NCBI GenBank assembly: GCA_963971425.1 | Contig: OZ020524.1 | Coordinates: 62,001-126,000 of the forward strand | DNA: 64,000 bases | Source of the DNA: Bryoerythrophyllum caledonicum | Taxonomy: Eukaryota > Streptophyta > Bryopsida > Pottiales > Pottiaceae | Direction: 5' to 3' | Shown here: one piece after another, positions 24,383 through 36,158 of the stretch | How positions within the stretch are numbered: position 1 is the stretch's first letter | Layout: every line of letters begins with the position of its first letter | Position numbers and translations under genes: made by a program | The notes under the pieces: generated by a model | What the model saw: only the letters and a program-made list of their open reading frames with translations | Told to the model about the DNA's origin: nothing | The model's database searches: none

Positions 24383-25006
24383 TTAATTAAGAGGATAATA
24401 TGTGAAAAGTTCCTCTCCCACTTCAATGTCACGTGTTGCCATAGTCATGATATACCCCCAAGTTTTCGGATCCCATGGGGAAGGCAATGACACGTATTCC
24501 CAAAGAACATTCCCTATATGCTCTCTTCCAATAGAACTGTTAATAAACCCTGCGACATTTCCATTCAACACATCTCCATCTTGGTAAACATTTTTCTTCA
24601 CACGTATTGCATACTTTTAAAACCGTTGGTCTGCCTGACGCTTACGGTGGAACTCTGCCTCTGATAAGAATTTCCCAACGAATGGCAATAACTCATCACC
24701 AGATTTGGCTGCTTCCATGGCATATAGGCCCCATCCCATGTGTGGATGTGTTGACACTCTAACCTCCCACTTTCGATTCCAAAATGTGAAGGGTTTGAGC
24801 TTTGGGATGGGGCCTATGCGCCAGTGCCCATTGGAGCTCTCTGTCTGAACAATATCCACAGACGCTTGCTGGTTGGGATATAAACTACTCTCTCCGCTCC
24901 AATGAAGTGGTAGAGGGGCTAAAATTACAAATTTTAATGCAGCAGCTGCTGCGGCCAGTAGAAAAAACACCATATTCATTATATTGGGAGATTGGGAGCC
25001 TCCCAA
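24383..25006 (-). pseudogene. SET-domain protein gene with one in-frame stop
   Basis: From an ATG at 25006 (an upstream exon is possible) the frame has a hydrophobic alanine-rich N-terminus. It then has the SET opening motif VRVSTHPHMGWGLYA with the GxG-type GWG, and later GDVLNGNVAGFINSS (the N-G-N / FIN region) and RDIEVGEELFTYYPLN (GEEL..Y). TAA at 24617-24619 splits the frame; the downstream part KYAIRVKKNV continues in the same frame. SET domains methylate lysines, mostly on histones. The gene lies just outside the subterminal repeats at 24.1-24.3 kb, so it could be cargo of the CACTA element or a separate fragment. The post-SET cysteines are not seen. Confidence 0.7.
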
Positions 25007-25157
25007 AATAATATGAAAAGCTTGAGCAAACCTAAATATGCAAATGTTTAGTGATTTGCATAGTAACCTTTGAATACTATCTTTCCAGTTTGGTGTCCAC
25101 TAAAATGGGAGGTGCGGAATTATTTTCAATGTAAAATCAGGCTTGAAAGAAATTGAA

Positions 25158-25560
25158 GTACATTTTTAGCTCCAGTCAAGCTGAAAGCAAGCAACACTTA
25201 CATTTCCAAATATCATTCAAAGACAAAAGATCAAATGTCAAGGTACGAAAATGCATTTCTCAAATCGAAACACACTATCAGCTCGAGTCGAGCTGAATGT
25301 GCCCCAACAATTCCTATGCGATAAAACATTCAGAATAGCAAAGATCAAAGGGCAAATCATCAAGCCCAGAATTCACTTCTCTCCAAGAAGAAAGCCATAC
25401 ACATTCAGCTCGAGTTGAGCTGAATGTGCCCAAGCAATTCCTATGCAATAAACCATTCAGCATAGCAAATAATAAAATATCAAAACTCTGAAATGTATTA
25501 AACTCCACAAGAAATGGGTGTACACTTTCAGCTCGATTTGAGCTAAAATCACGCCAACAA
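25158..25560. repeat. Palindromic-repeat cluster I (3' of the transposase-like gene)
   Basis: Four degenerate copies of a short palindrome (core CAGCTCGAGTYGAGCTGAA) spaced about 120 bp apart and embedded in a roughly 125-bp tandem unit containing CAATTCCTATGC. They lie just beyond the end of the minus-strand gene at 25624-28479. Confidence 0.85.
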
Positions 25561-25623
25561 ATTTCGATCTTATGCACACATTCTTAGATACTAGTATAAG
25601 AGTAACATCTTTGTACTAAAAAA

Positions 25624-28479
25624 TCATTGCGAAGAAGACGGCTCGGCATCCCTGATCAAACTATCTTGGATGATTTGAACTTGATTTCTAGGTATCTTCA
25701 CAACAGGAAATTCACTTCTACTTCTAGACTTCAATGCAGTCAACAAAGATCCGGTGTCCTCCCATTGCGGAAGTTGCTCGTCATCAATTGTCCATTGTAG
25801 ACCGTTGGAAGAGGCCCATCCATCATAGCATCTTTGGACATTTGCATTGCGCGAAGTGGGGCGGAAGTACTGTATTTTGATAGAGTTAGGCCTTTCCAGA
25901 TCCGAATTAGGGTCCGAGAGCGCTTGTGCAATCCAAACAGGACGTTCATCTCCATCATACGGTCTTAATGCAATAAAATAGCCTGAGTAAACGTCTCGAT
26001 TAATCCGAAAAGAAGGGGCTGGCCTATCGCGACTCTGCCCAACAAAATGGTCATCATCATCATGATCCTCACGAACAACGCCCACGCTAGTGAATTGGTC
26101 CTCGATTGTCTGACCAATACGACTAGAAGGCCAAAAACCATCCTATAGAGAGGTGGGCAAGTCCATTGGTTGACTAAGTGACTCTCTAACTGCCCGCCAA
26201 TAGTAGCTCAAAGGCTCATATCGCCTTCGATATTCACCTGTACGATCCTCACGTGCTTGATGCTCCCAATATGAAATGAATCCAGAAAGACCTTTAATCA
26301 CTTCAAGAAGATTGCGCATTGCATGTGGCTGCAATGAAGGTGGTTCTCCACGTGGCCACAAAGACCTCCCATTTGAATCCTCCTTCCACAATTTGATCCC
26401 ACCCCCTTCTCTTGGAAGCCAATCATCTTGATGACAAAGAATCTTGTATTTCATCATGGGACATCCGTTGGAGTCAACAAAGAATTTGAATTGGTGAGCC
26501 TTTGTGTGGCCCTGCAATGCTTCGTCTCCACCTGCAATACCTTCACTAATAAAGGACTTGAAGTCCGGGACTTCTTCAATCAAGTGGGGGATTGTTGGCA
26601 CACTTTCGTTCTCCATAAATGATCTCATAAGCAAAGGGATCGTGGGGAAACTCTCCTTCTTCAAAGCCATACTCCATCGACCAAATAATGCATCAATGTC
26701 ATCATGTGTGTGGCCAACAAGCATGAAATTAACATAAACCTCTCGGAAGATACCCTTTGCAACAAGAAGAGACCAAAAGCAAAACACATATCTATTTTTG
26801 TTGTCACTGACCGCCTTGTCCATTTGCACATGCAAAATAGGCGGCAAAGGTTTTGCTGTAGCTAGAGACTCAGGTGCGGCATGGATGAATGGGACACAAG
26901 TATCTGAAGCTCCTTGCAAAACAGCTCGAAACAATGCAGTTCTCCCCGAACCCGGAAATAATTGTCGGGACGATGTCTTCGAAGGTTGTTCTAAGTCTCG
27001 TAACAATCTAGCAAAAGATCCCACTGTATAGTTGACATCATGTGGGTAAATGTCCAAGCCAAAATGAGCATAACGAACATCACCATGACCATGTGCAAGC
27101 ATTCCAGTAACAGAGATGGGCAACTTCATCAGACCATCCAAATGTTTCGTCTTGTGAGAGAGGACAGGAGATGCAGTCTTCGAGTGATCCATCTTGTCGT
27201 GCATAATCATAACACATTCATCCGGCAACTCTTGAGAGCGGTAACGGTTGGAATAATACAACTCTCGATGAGCCCATGCTGAATCCAAATGGAGATTCAA
27301 CCTCTGCTGCCACAATAGCGCAGCTTCTGTTCCAGGCTGCTGCAACCTCCGATGGGAATGGTACTTATCACACGTTGAACAACGTGCAAAGTTATCCCCA
27401 GGTCGTTTTGCATTGTAATCAGAAAAATGGACCCGTCTAATCTTACTCAGCCCTGAAGTGGAAATTTGGGAAAGCCCGCAATTAACTAAATGGGCATCAA
27501 TTGCAGGAATTTGATCTTTCCACTTGAAATTTGCCGGAAGAACTTTGGCCACGGATGTCTCACCCGAAGGCAAGATGCGGGACTTGTGGGGCATGTGGTC
27601 AGCATTTCTATTAAGGATGACACGTAATGCTGCGGTAGCGACTACTGTGTGATTTTTAGGTTTCCGTTTCCCAGAATTACCATGGGGTTGCGCGACTACA
27701 CCAGCCGCTGCAATTTTGGCATATTCATAGAACGAGGTTTCACTGACGCCCATGATGTGCTGCCAAGCAGCTGCGCACACATCAACGCCCTCAATGGTCA
27801 CCACATTTCTACCATTATTGTCCACATGAAATTGTCCGTGAACATCTAGCTTCATATGCCTTCGAAATTGAACGGAGGTTCCAAAATACATCCTCATCCG
27901 CAATACCTTAATCTTCAATCGTGGGAAGCGTTGAACACAACTCCTGGAGCAACAACGTTTTCCAGCAACAGAGTTGATAGATTCGTCAGAGAGGAGAATT
28001 GATGATTTTGTTGAAACCATGGTTGAAGGGATCCTAGATGAACTTTCATAAGAGCGAGTCCTCTCTCCAAGAGACCGGCTTCTCATTGCCATTACTGAAT
28101 TGTAAGTATCACGCTGCTGGTGATGCAAGAGACTGACACTATTAAAGAAAACTTGACCAACAGGCCAAATCTTAACACAATAACGCCATTCGTCCGGTGC
28201 TTCATCTTCAACTAATGTCCTGGAGACCTGAATGGCAATGTGCGTATCACCTAATGGAGCATCAGTCCCAGAAATAGCCGTGGTGTGAAGGTTTCGAAGT
28301 ATTCCAGTGGCAATTGTAACTCCGGACAAGTTTTTCATTTCGACTATCTTACCAACCCAATATTGCCTTGGGAGAACTTCGAATTCCATCAAATAAGCAT
28401 CTACTGGATCGTGGAAAGACGAGTTGTCACTTGATAAATCAAAATCATCGTCGATTGAGGCACCGGTTGAAGTGTCCAT
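25624..28479 (-). pseudogene. DUF7869-type transposase-like protein (one in-frame stop)
   Basis: One frame of about 950 codons from the ATG at 28479, interrupted only by TAG at 26143-26145. The N-terminal third has a basic cysteine-containing segment (KRCCSRSCVQRFP) and VCAAAWQHIMGVSE. The middle has CSTCDKYHSHR, a possible zinc site, then IMHDKMDHSK, LHVQMDKAVSDNKNRYV and VGHTHDDIDALFGRW. The NKNR...FR.V...LVGHTHDDID pattern is typical of the DUF7869 proteins found in plant and other eukaryotic transposon-like genes. The acidic residues could be DD(E/D)-type catalytic residues, but this is inference. The C-terminal part (ALRPYDGDERPVWIAQAL...YFRP) resembles a small SH3/BAH-like module. Palindromic repeats flank the gene on both sides. 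Confidence 0.7.
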
Positions 28480-28614
28480 CTCGGCACTGCAAAATTAAGG
28501 CAAAAGTGTAAATAGTTGTCGTAGTATAATAGTACTTCAAGGTCCATCCCACATCAATCAAAGTAAACAAAATAATAGCATAATTGTTCATCTCCACGAT
28601 TAGGTGAAAACAAA

Positions 28615-28817
28615 GCACATTCAGCTCGAGTAGAGCTGAATGTGCACTGCATATTCAGCTCGGGTCGAGCTAAATGTGCAGTGCATATTCAGCTTGAGTC
28701 GAGCTGAATGTGCACTGCATATTCAGCTCGGGTCGAACTGAATGTGCACAGCATATTCAGCTCGACTGCAACTGAATATGTAGTGCACATTCAACTCGAC
28801 CCGAGCTGAATATGCAC
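28615..28817. repeat. Palindromic-repeat array II (upstream of the transposase-like gene)
   Basis: Six head-to-tail copies of a 33-bp palindrome family at about 35-bp spacing. Each half-site is close to TGCATATTCAGCTCGA, joined by a single C or G to its reverse complement. The array starts 136 bp upstream of the ATG at 28479. Confidence 0.92.
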
Positions 28818-29729
28818 TGCTTCAAGCTAGAGTACTGAATCAAAACCTGAAGCATTCATTCCAAGAAAAACTACGCATTTTGACAGTTGCAAGAACATAT
28901 ATGTCATATTGACGTACAAATAATAATATGAATCCCTAAACCAGTACTAAGGAGGCGATTATGTTGATGCCGAATTATCACCTCCTTCCTACAACTTTTT
29001 CATTACATTGAAAATGATAGTATGAAATGTGCAAACCAAATGCCAAGTAAATCACCATAAAGTTTAGATAGAAGTCACTTACAAATGGTCCGATTGCGTG
29101 CACCAAAACGTCTTGAATGAAGAAGGAAGAGAAAACCCTACTCTTTGTCACGGCCGCAGCAACCATTCACGACCACACACCTCCGCATCTCTAGAAATTC
29201 CAAACACAACTAAGTTGACCTAGAATAATGTATCCACTTCTTGCACAGAAATTCGACTTCGAATGCAATAGGTCTTTCAAATGTCAAGGCATACTTCGAG
29301 ACAGTATAGATTCACGAAGGCTTGCCGACTATTAGAAAGGTGCAAAAAGAGAGAGAAAGAGAGAGAGAGAGAGAAGAGGTTGGGGTGTATTGACCACGTC
29401 GAACAAGTTGCCGTTAAGAAAAGAGCGGGAATGACATCACGTTTGGTGGGCAGGAGCTATTCTAAATAAAGCATCTTTTAAACTTGACCAAAAAATTAAC
29501 AAGCACATAAGTTTCTCCTCATATCTTGATGCAATGGAAGTTTCTATTTACATGATCAATTTAAGGTTATCAATTGGGGTTGTGGGTATCAATTTAAATA
29601 TGCAAGAATCAATTTAAATTTAAGGTATAGAATTATGTATCAATTTAAGGTTATCAATTGGGGTTATGGGTATTTGATTACGGTCATTTATTTCCATATT
29701 AAGGATATTGATTATGACTAGATTATAAA
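28818..29729. other. Intergenic; contains a GA microsatellite
   Basis: No gene recognised. A GA-rich microsatellite lies at about 29347-29376. Short AT-rich direct repeats (TCAATTTAAGGTTATCAATTG type) occur near 29560-29660. Confidence 0.5.
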
Positions 29730-30010
29730 AGTAAAGATTTAGGTTTAGGGTTCAAATTACATTTTGACATTTAGGGTTTAGAGTTTAAGGTTTAGGATTG
29801 CAAGTCCATGGTATGAAGTGTAAATTATAGGGTTTAGGGTTTTGGACTAGACAATTCTAGAATTAGATTTATGGATTTGGGTTTAGGGTTTAGGTTCAAG
29901 GGTTTAGTTTTTAGGGTTTAAGGTCTTACAGTTTATTGTTTAGGTTTAATGATTTAAAGATTAGGATTCAGGGTTTTAGAGTTTAGTGTTTGGGGTTTAG
30001 GATTAGCGTT
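29730..30010. repeat. Degenerate interstitial telomere-like repeat (TTTAGGG type)
   Basis: Many GGTTTAGGGTTT variants in one orientation over about 280 bp, diverged and mixed with other sequence. TTTAGGG is the usual plant telomere unit, so this is an interstitial relic or a low-complexity derivative. Confidence 0.7.
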
Positions 30011-30149
30011 TAGATTAGCATCGAGATTACCACTGAATCAAAATGTCCTTTCTACAAGATTGTTTATCGTATCAAAATTGAATTGTGCCTTGGTATTGAT
30101 TTAAGAAAATTCATTACATATCACCTAAAGATAAGATTTAAGAAGTCAC

Positions 30150-32590
30150 TACACCAATAGTTTTTTACTGTAATGGCACGAATAGTGTACTTACCGTAGT
30201 ACACTAATTGCAAACAAGTTGACAAATAGTGTACTAATAGTATACTAACAAGTGTACTTTCTCAAAAGATTATTTGATCAAAATTTACTTTATCAAAGAT
30301 TACTTTATCGGAGCACACTTTATGGAAATTTAATTTGTTTAAAACTTACTTTTTCAAGAGATTTATTTTTCAAGTTTTACTTCTTAAAAAGTTTACTTTT
30401 TCAAATTTGACTTTTTCAAACATTTACTTTTTCAAAAGTATACTTTTTCAAAACCTCACTTTTTCAAAACTTTACTTTTTTCCAAGATTTCTTTTCAAAA
30501 GTTCACTTTTTCAAAAGTGAACTTTTTCAAATCTTTACTTTTTCAAATGTTTACATTTGGAATAGCTTATTTTCAAAAAAGTTTACCTTTGCAAAAGGTA
30601 AGTTGTCTTTTTTCCCCGAATTGATGTTTTTTCCTAGTTCTTGTTTTTTTCAAAAATGTTGTTTTTTCCTATTTGTTTTTTCCTAATTGTTGTTTTTGCA
30701 AAAATGTTGTTTTTTCCTATTTGTTGTTTTCCCAAATTGTTGTTTTTTCCTAATTGTTGTTTTTTCCCAATTGTTGTTTTCTCCAATTTTTTCTTTGGGG
30801 GTTTTAGTTTTTCTCTTCTTCACCTTTTTGTACACATAATTCTCTTCTACTTTCAATACACTAAACGTGCACGAGTAAAAAAGTTAATATTCCAATATTT
30901 ACAAAAGTTCACAAATAGTGTAGTAGTTGGCATTTAGTGTTATGATTTGTCACTACACTAATTGCGTAGTTGACAGGTAGTGTATGGGTTCGTATTTAGT
31001 GTCCACTACACTAAATGAAACTTCTCTGTACTTCATCTCATTTGTTATGAATCAATATTTATCCCTTGAGTTGACTTTGCAAGATGATCTTGTCTCGTGC
31101 GATATTGATTCACTTGCTATTATTAATTTATGTGTTTTATAATTCAAATCATCTTTGACCCTAAAGGCCCAAGAGTTCCCTCAAAGGATTCTAAGAATTT
31201 TTGGAAGTTCCTATAGAGTTAATTTATAAGTTTTTTGGTGTCGGCTCTAATAGGGCATCCGTATCCTTTGATCGCAACATTATACAATTGTTGCCATTAT
31301 GGACATAAGTTTGAGTGCCTTCAAAAAGTTATGATCGCAATGTTTTTTAATGTCATTCAAACATATTGCAAGTTGATGTGTAACTTTGCGCACTTGCAAA
31401 AGTTTGGTTCCATCACTCTTCCCTTTATTGCAAACGGTACTACCTTACATATGCATTCTTTCACACAAAATTCATGCGTTACATATTATACATAAGTATT
31501 TTCTACTATCTTTTCTCCCACATGAATAAGGGTCAAAGATCACATGCATATGTAAATACATTTGTTTAAAAAACTAAAGTTCATTATCTTGTACAACTAT
31601 ACTCGTATCAATATTTTCCATTGAAAACCACTACACTAAATATCACTTTTAGTATAGTGGACACTAAAAGCGAACCCGTACACTAATTGTGAACTGGGCA
31701 ATTAGTGTAGTGACAAATCATAACACTAAATGCCAACTACTACACTATTTGTGAATTCCACTTAAGATTGCAGTACAAATTTTTTCACTAGTGCACATTT
31801 AGTGTATCAAGATAGAAGAAGATTATGTGTACATTTTGAGTATAAGAAGCGACAAAGATTTAAATACATTTAGAAAAAAAACAACATTTGGATGAAATAG
31901 AATTTAGAATGGAATGAACACCAAAAATTGATTTGGAAAATAATAGATTGAGAGAAGAACCTAGATATGGAAGAAAAGTGGAATTGCAAAAATAGGAAAC
32001 ATCTGAAAATAGAAGATTGGAAAATATTGAAAATGGAAATAATTAAAGAAATAAACATTTGAATAAATATACATTTGAAAAGGAGACATTTGAAATATGT
32101 TCATTTCAAAAAATAAACAATAGAAACACAAAACTTTTTAGAAGTATATGATTGAAAAATGGAGCTTTTGAAATATGACCACATTGAAAAAGTAAACTTT
32201 TTCAAAAGTACTCTTTTAAAAAAGTGCTTAAAAAATAAAGTACTACAAAAGTAAAAGAATTAGAAAGAAAACATTTGAGATGGAAGATAGTTGAAAAAAA
32301 AAATATTTGAAAAAAATAAGGATTTGAAAAAGTAAGGGATTAAAAAATAAGGGTTAGGAAAAGTAAGGGGTTGAAAAAATAAGGGTTCGAAAAAGTAAAG
32401 GTTACAAAAAGGAAGAAGTACAAAAGTAAGGGATTGATAAAGTAAGAATTTGAAAAAGTAAGGATTTGAAAAAGCAAGGGATTGAAAAAGTAAGTGTTAG
32501 AAAAAGTAAGTGGGTGAAAAAGTAAGGGGTTGAAAAAGTAAGGGTTAGAATAAGTAAGTGGATGAAAAAGTAAGGGGTTCAAAAACAAAC
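30150..32590. mobile_element. Foldback-type element with nested inverted repeats
   Basis: The outer left arm (about 30330-30600) is a tandem of TTTACTTTTTCAAA units. The outer right arm (about 32180-32590) is the complement, GAAAAAGTAAGG units. Inner arms 30908-31017 and 31629-31755 are clear reverse complements (TTAGTGTTATGATTTGTCAC versus GTGACAAATCATAACACTAA). A unique spacer lies between. Another tandem, TTGTTTTTTCCCAA, fills 30630-30790. There is no coding capacity beyond low-complexity frames. Confidence 0.65.
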
Positions 32591-32693
32591 GACCAGAAAT
32601 AATTTTGTTGCTAAGAAATCCCCCACTGGAAATTTAATCAAGGTGTAATTTCTCAAAAACTCCAAAAAGTAGGGTCTCCCCGACTAATTTCAA

Positions 32694-32905
32694 CCCCTAA
32701 ACGTAGCAATTTTTGGAATGGATGGAGGCCCAAATCATGTCCAAAGTACACAAGAATTGGCTCACTTATTATTTGGCTATGTTTGAAGAGGATCTTACGG
32801 TTACTTTTTGAATATTTTTCTCCCATTGAGCTCTACATGGAATTTAATTTTGAGGGATTTCTGACTGTATTTCAGCGTTTCGACCCCCCCAAGGACGTTT
32901 AGGGG
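32694..32905. mobile_element. Short piggyBac-like MITE (212 bp)
   Basis: Terminal inverted repeats CCCCTAAACGT and ACGTTTAGGGG, flanked by TCAA on the left and TTAA on the right (one mismatch from the TTAA target). Non-coding. Confidence 0.6.
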
Positions 32906-34679
32906 TTAAGACAATTAAAAGAATAAAAAACTATCAAATTCTTCAATAATTATCGACATGTTCTTTGTATCAATATTGTTCCCCATTGTAATATCTTGTC
33001 TTAGCGAGGGACCCTATGTGGGTATCATCTAGGTTTTGGCTTCATTAAGTATATAGTGAAAATTGTTATATATAGAGATAAATAATGATATGATATAAGT
33101 TTATAAATATTGGTAGAGTCAATTGATAGAAATTAAATACTTGGAGGTTCATCAGGCTAATATCATTCATTCAAAGATATTCAATGTTAAGTTTATTTTC
33201 TTAAGCGAATTTATACTTAGTGATCAAGCTTCTATCATATTTTTTAAATATTTTAATGTATTTTCAAAATTATATTTTTAGATATTCAATGATTAATTTA
33301 GAAAAAATATTCAACTAACAAAATGGAAATTATTAATGACTCTTTGGATTTAAAAGATGACCTTTAAAAAGAAGTGTACAACAAGTTTAACTTTATTTAT
33401 ATTTTCATTTATCAATAGTACAATCAAATGTGTTGAAATAAAATAAAAATCATGATATAGATAATTCAAATAATGGAAATGATTTGTTGAATTTGACCAA
33501 AACAATGTAGTGTGGTTGCTTTTGTACATAATTCAATTAAAATGGATGAAAGTATAAACTTTTTGTCTAGGTGATTATCCATGTAATGTTAAGGTGCTAC
33601 CCCTATAATGCATAGGTGATACCCATGTAATACTTAGGTGAAATCCACTATGTCCAAATCATTGGGACAAAGGAAAATAATTCTTTTGACTTAGAGGTGT
33701 TGAAGCGACCACTAGGTACGGTAATGATAATCAATGATTATAAATTCTTGATCAATTGCACATTTTTTCCTTTTAGAAATCTATAGTTAAATTTCAAATA
33801 AATTTGGAGTCCTATTGTCCAACCGTAGGAATTTGATATATCGTAGGAATAAACAATGATCATTTGAGGTAGCTTTGATATGATTGAAGAACCTTCAATA
33901 TCAAAATCAATGACTTATTGCATCATACTACTAAAATCATAATCCTCGCAGTGAACCACGCAGCGATCAATCGCGCAGTCAACCGTGCAGTGAACTATAG
34001 GAGCGATATAGTCAACCGCGCAGCTAATTGCGCACCCAACCGCATAGTGAATCATGTTACTTTTTTTAAAATATAGTTTGTAATATATAAAAATACATTA
34101 AAATAATTGGACTCATGGCTTGCAAAGCATTAGCTTGAGTTTTTGGGTGTGACAAATTTGCATTTGTGTGTTGCAATTTGTGCTCTTGATTTCAAATTTG
34201 ACGTTCAAATTTTTTTTTTGGTTAAGCACTAAAAGATTGAATTGTAAATGATGAGTTGTAAACTTGGAGTAAAAAAGTTGTGAAGATGGAGTTGTGATCT
34301 TGGAGGTTGGCATACAAAGTTGGAGTTGCAAAATTGCATATTCGAGTTGTAGAGATTGAAATTACAAATTTTTTATTTGTAATTGCAAGATTTGAGATTG
34401 TAATTGCAAATTGAGTTTGTGGATGTGTGAAATTGAGATTGTAATTAAAAGTTGAATTTGTGGGTGTGTGAAATTTGCATTCGTGTGTTGCAATTTGTGC
34501 TTATCCAAAATAAATTTGAAACTCTTGATTACAAATTTGACGTTCATAACATTTTTGAAATTCCATGTTAAAATGCAAAAAATCTAAAACCTAATTTATT
34601 TTTTTCTATTCTATTCTATTACATTATTAAAACTCGTGCATAGGTTTCAAAGACATATTTATATTTTACGTAGATTGTT
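32906..34679. other. AT-rich DNA with short repeats, no gene seen
   Basis: No supported gene. Short units around AACCGCGCAG repeat at about 33950-34050. Segments near 34068-34210 recur near 34460-34760 in the same orientation, indicating an old tandem duplication with Helitron-end-like sequence. Confidence 0.5.
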
Positions 34680-34768
34680 GTTACCTTTTTTTAAAATATA
34701 TTTTGTGATATAAAAACTACATTAAAATGGTTGAACTAACGCGTTGCAAAGCAAGCGCCAACTGCTAG
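34680..34768 (+). mobile_element. Helitron-like 3' terminus (tentative)
   Basis: The sequence AACGCGTTGCAAAGCAAGCGC contains a short stem (GTTGC/GCAA) and is followed after about 6 nt by CTAG|T, matching the hairpin plus CTRR end of Helitrons. No RepHel gene or 5' TC end was found. A degenerate version lies near 34120. Confidence 0.35.
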
Positions 34769-35225
34769 TATGTATTTGAAAATACAATCTCATTAATGAA
34801 GTTTCGTTTCACAACAGATTAGGATTCTCAATCCATGAAAGATATTTGATAGTTTTCAAAATTAGATTTTTAATTTGAAGCCCCCTCATCCAATCACTAG
34901 ATTCCAATCTACTTAGATATTTATTTAAACTCACTATTTTATCCATGATATTGCCATTAGGCCAAAATCTATGCATGTCTTTTAAATAATATTAATTGTT
35001 TTGAACATATAAAAACTTTGGAATTATATTTTTGGTTTTTATATATGTGCTATCACAAAAAGAAGAAGATTAAATATTGCAACTCAATTGTTTAATCATA
35101 AATCTTCCAAAAACAAGAAATTAAAAAAAAAATATTGTATAATCCCAGTGTCTTTGATTTGCGTTCACTATAGGAAGTTTTTGAGTATGATATATACAAG
35201 CCTATAGAGTAGGTGCAAAATGTAT

Positions 35226-36154
35226 ATAACACTAAAGGACCAGAGTCTCCTTCAGGGGGATTTCTGATTTTGGGCAGGTTCCTAAAACTCGAAAAAAAAT
35301 CTTTCTTCTCTAAATTTTTTATTCTAGATTGCCTCTCATAAGAGCTTCGTAGACATATTTTTATTTTATTTTTTGGATTTGTGGTTTGAAAGTTAGTACC
35401 ACTTAAAGCCAAAAGTGGGAACACCGGGCACCTCCAAATTTTTTGACAAAAGTTTCTATTGACATTGAGATTTTTCACACATATAAATAATATTTCCTTT
35501 TTCGGAGATTTTCAATAAAAAATCTTGTCTTTAGTGTAAAAAGGCATTTTATTCCAAGTCAAACATTTTCACACATTGTCGGGCAACGGAGGAAAAAAAC
35601 TTCATCTTTTCTACATAAGACCTAGAGATCTTCAAATTTTTCACTTTTTATTTTTTCAACAACAATATGTGGTGAAAACCTTCTTATTGACCGTTTGGAT
35701 TATCATTTGAATACATACGTAGTTCACAAAAAAATAAAACGTGAAATGGCAATCATTGAACCTCCACTCCTTGCACACTTGTTTTGAATATGCTACACCC
35801 CTTTTCTACCTCTAAAAATTGGTGTGTTGGGAAATAACATCATGCTTAAGACAATGGTAAAAGATTTAGACCTTGTACAATGCAAAAATATGATACAAAG
35901 TGAAGTCAAAGTCTGCTGATCTACTCAACGCAAGGAAGAAAATGAACCATCGTTTTGACTTTAAACACTAAAATCTATCAATCTGTACGGTGGATTGCAA
36001 CCAAAAGTTTAAGGCATGTTTATATGGAAGTCTATTTTAAAATCTTACGGTTGAAAATCCAAAATTCACTTTAAAATGTGATTTTCATGTCTCTTTTTGG
36101 CAGTGGCAGTTTTGGACCGGTTTTAGAGCGAAAGTGGTCGTGGTCCTTTAGGGG
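35226..36154. mobile_element. piggyBac-like non-autonomous element, copy B
   Basis: The right end is TGGTCCTTTAGGGG followed by TTAA (36155-36158). The left end is ATAACACTAAAGGACCA, a degraded inverted match. Internal sequence is similar to copy A at 3.9-4.2 kb. Non-coding. Confidence 0.6.
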
Positions 36155-36158
36155 TTAA

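Noticed and set aside
28615-28817. CRISPR-like array (regular repeats and spacers)
   Set aside because: The repeats are full palindromes with no unique spacers of constant length, no Cas genes, and a eukaryotic context.
30335-30937. Phe/Leu-rich membrane-like open frames
   Set aside because: They are translations of T-rich tandem repeats in the foldback arm and have no start context or domain.
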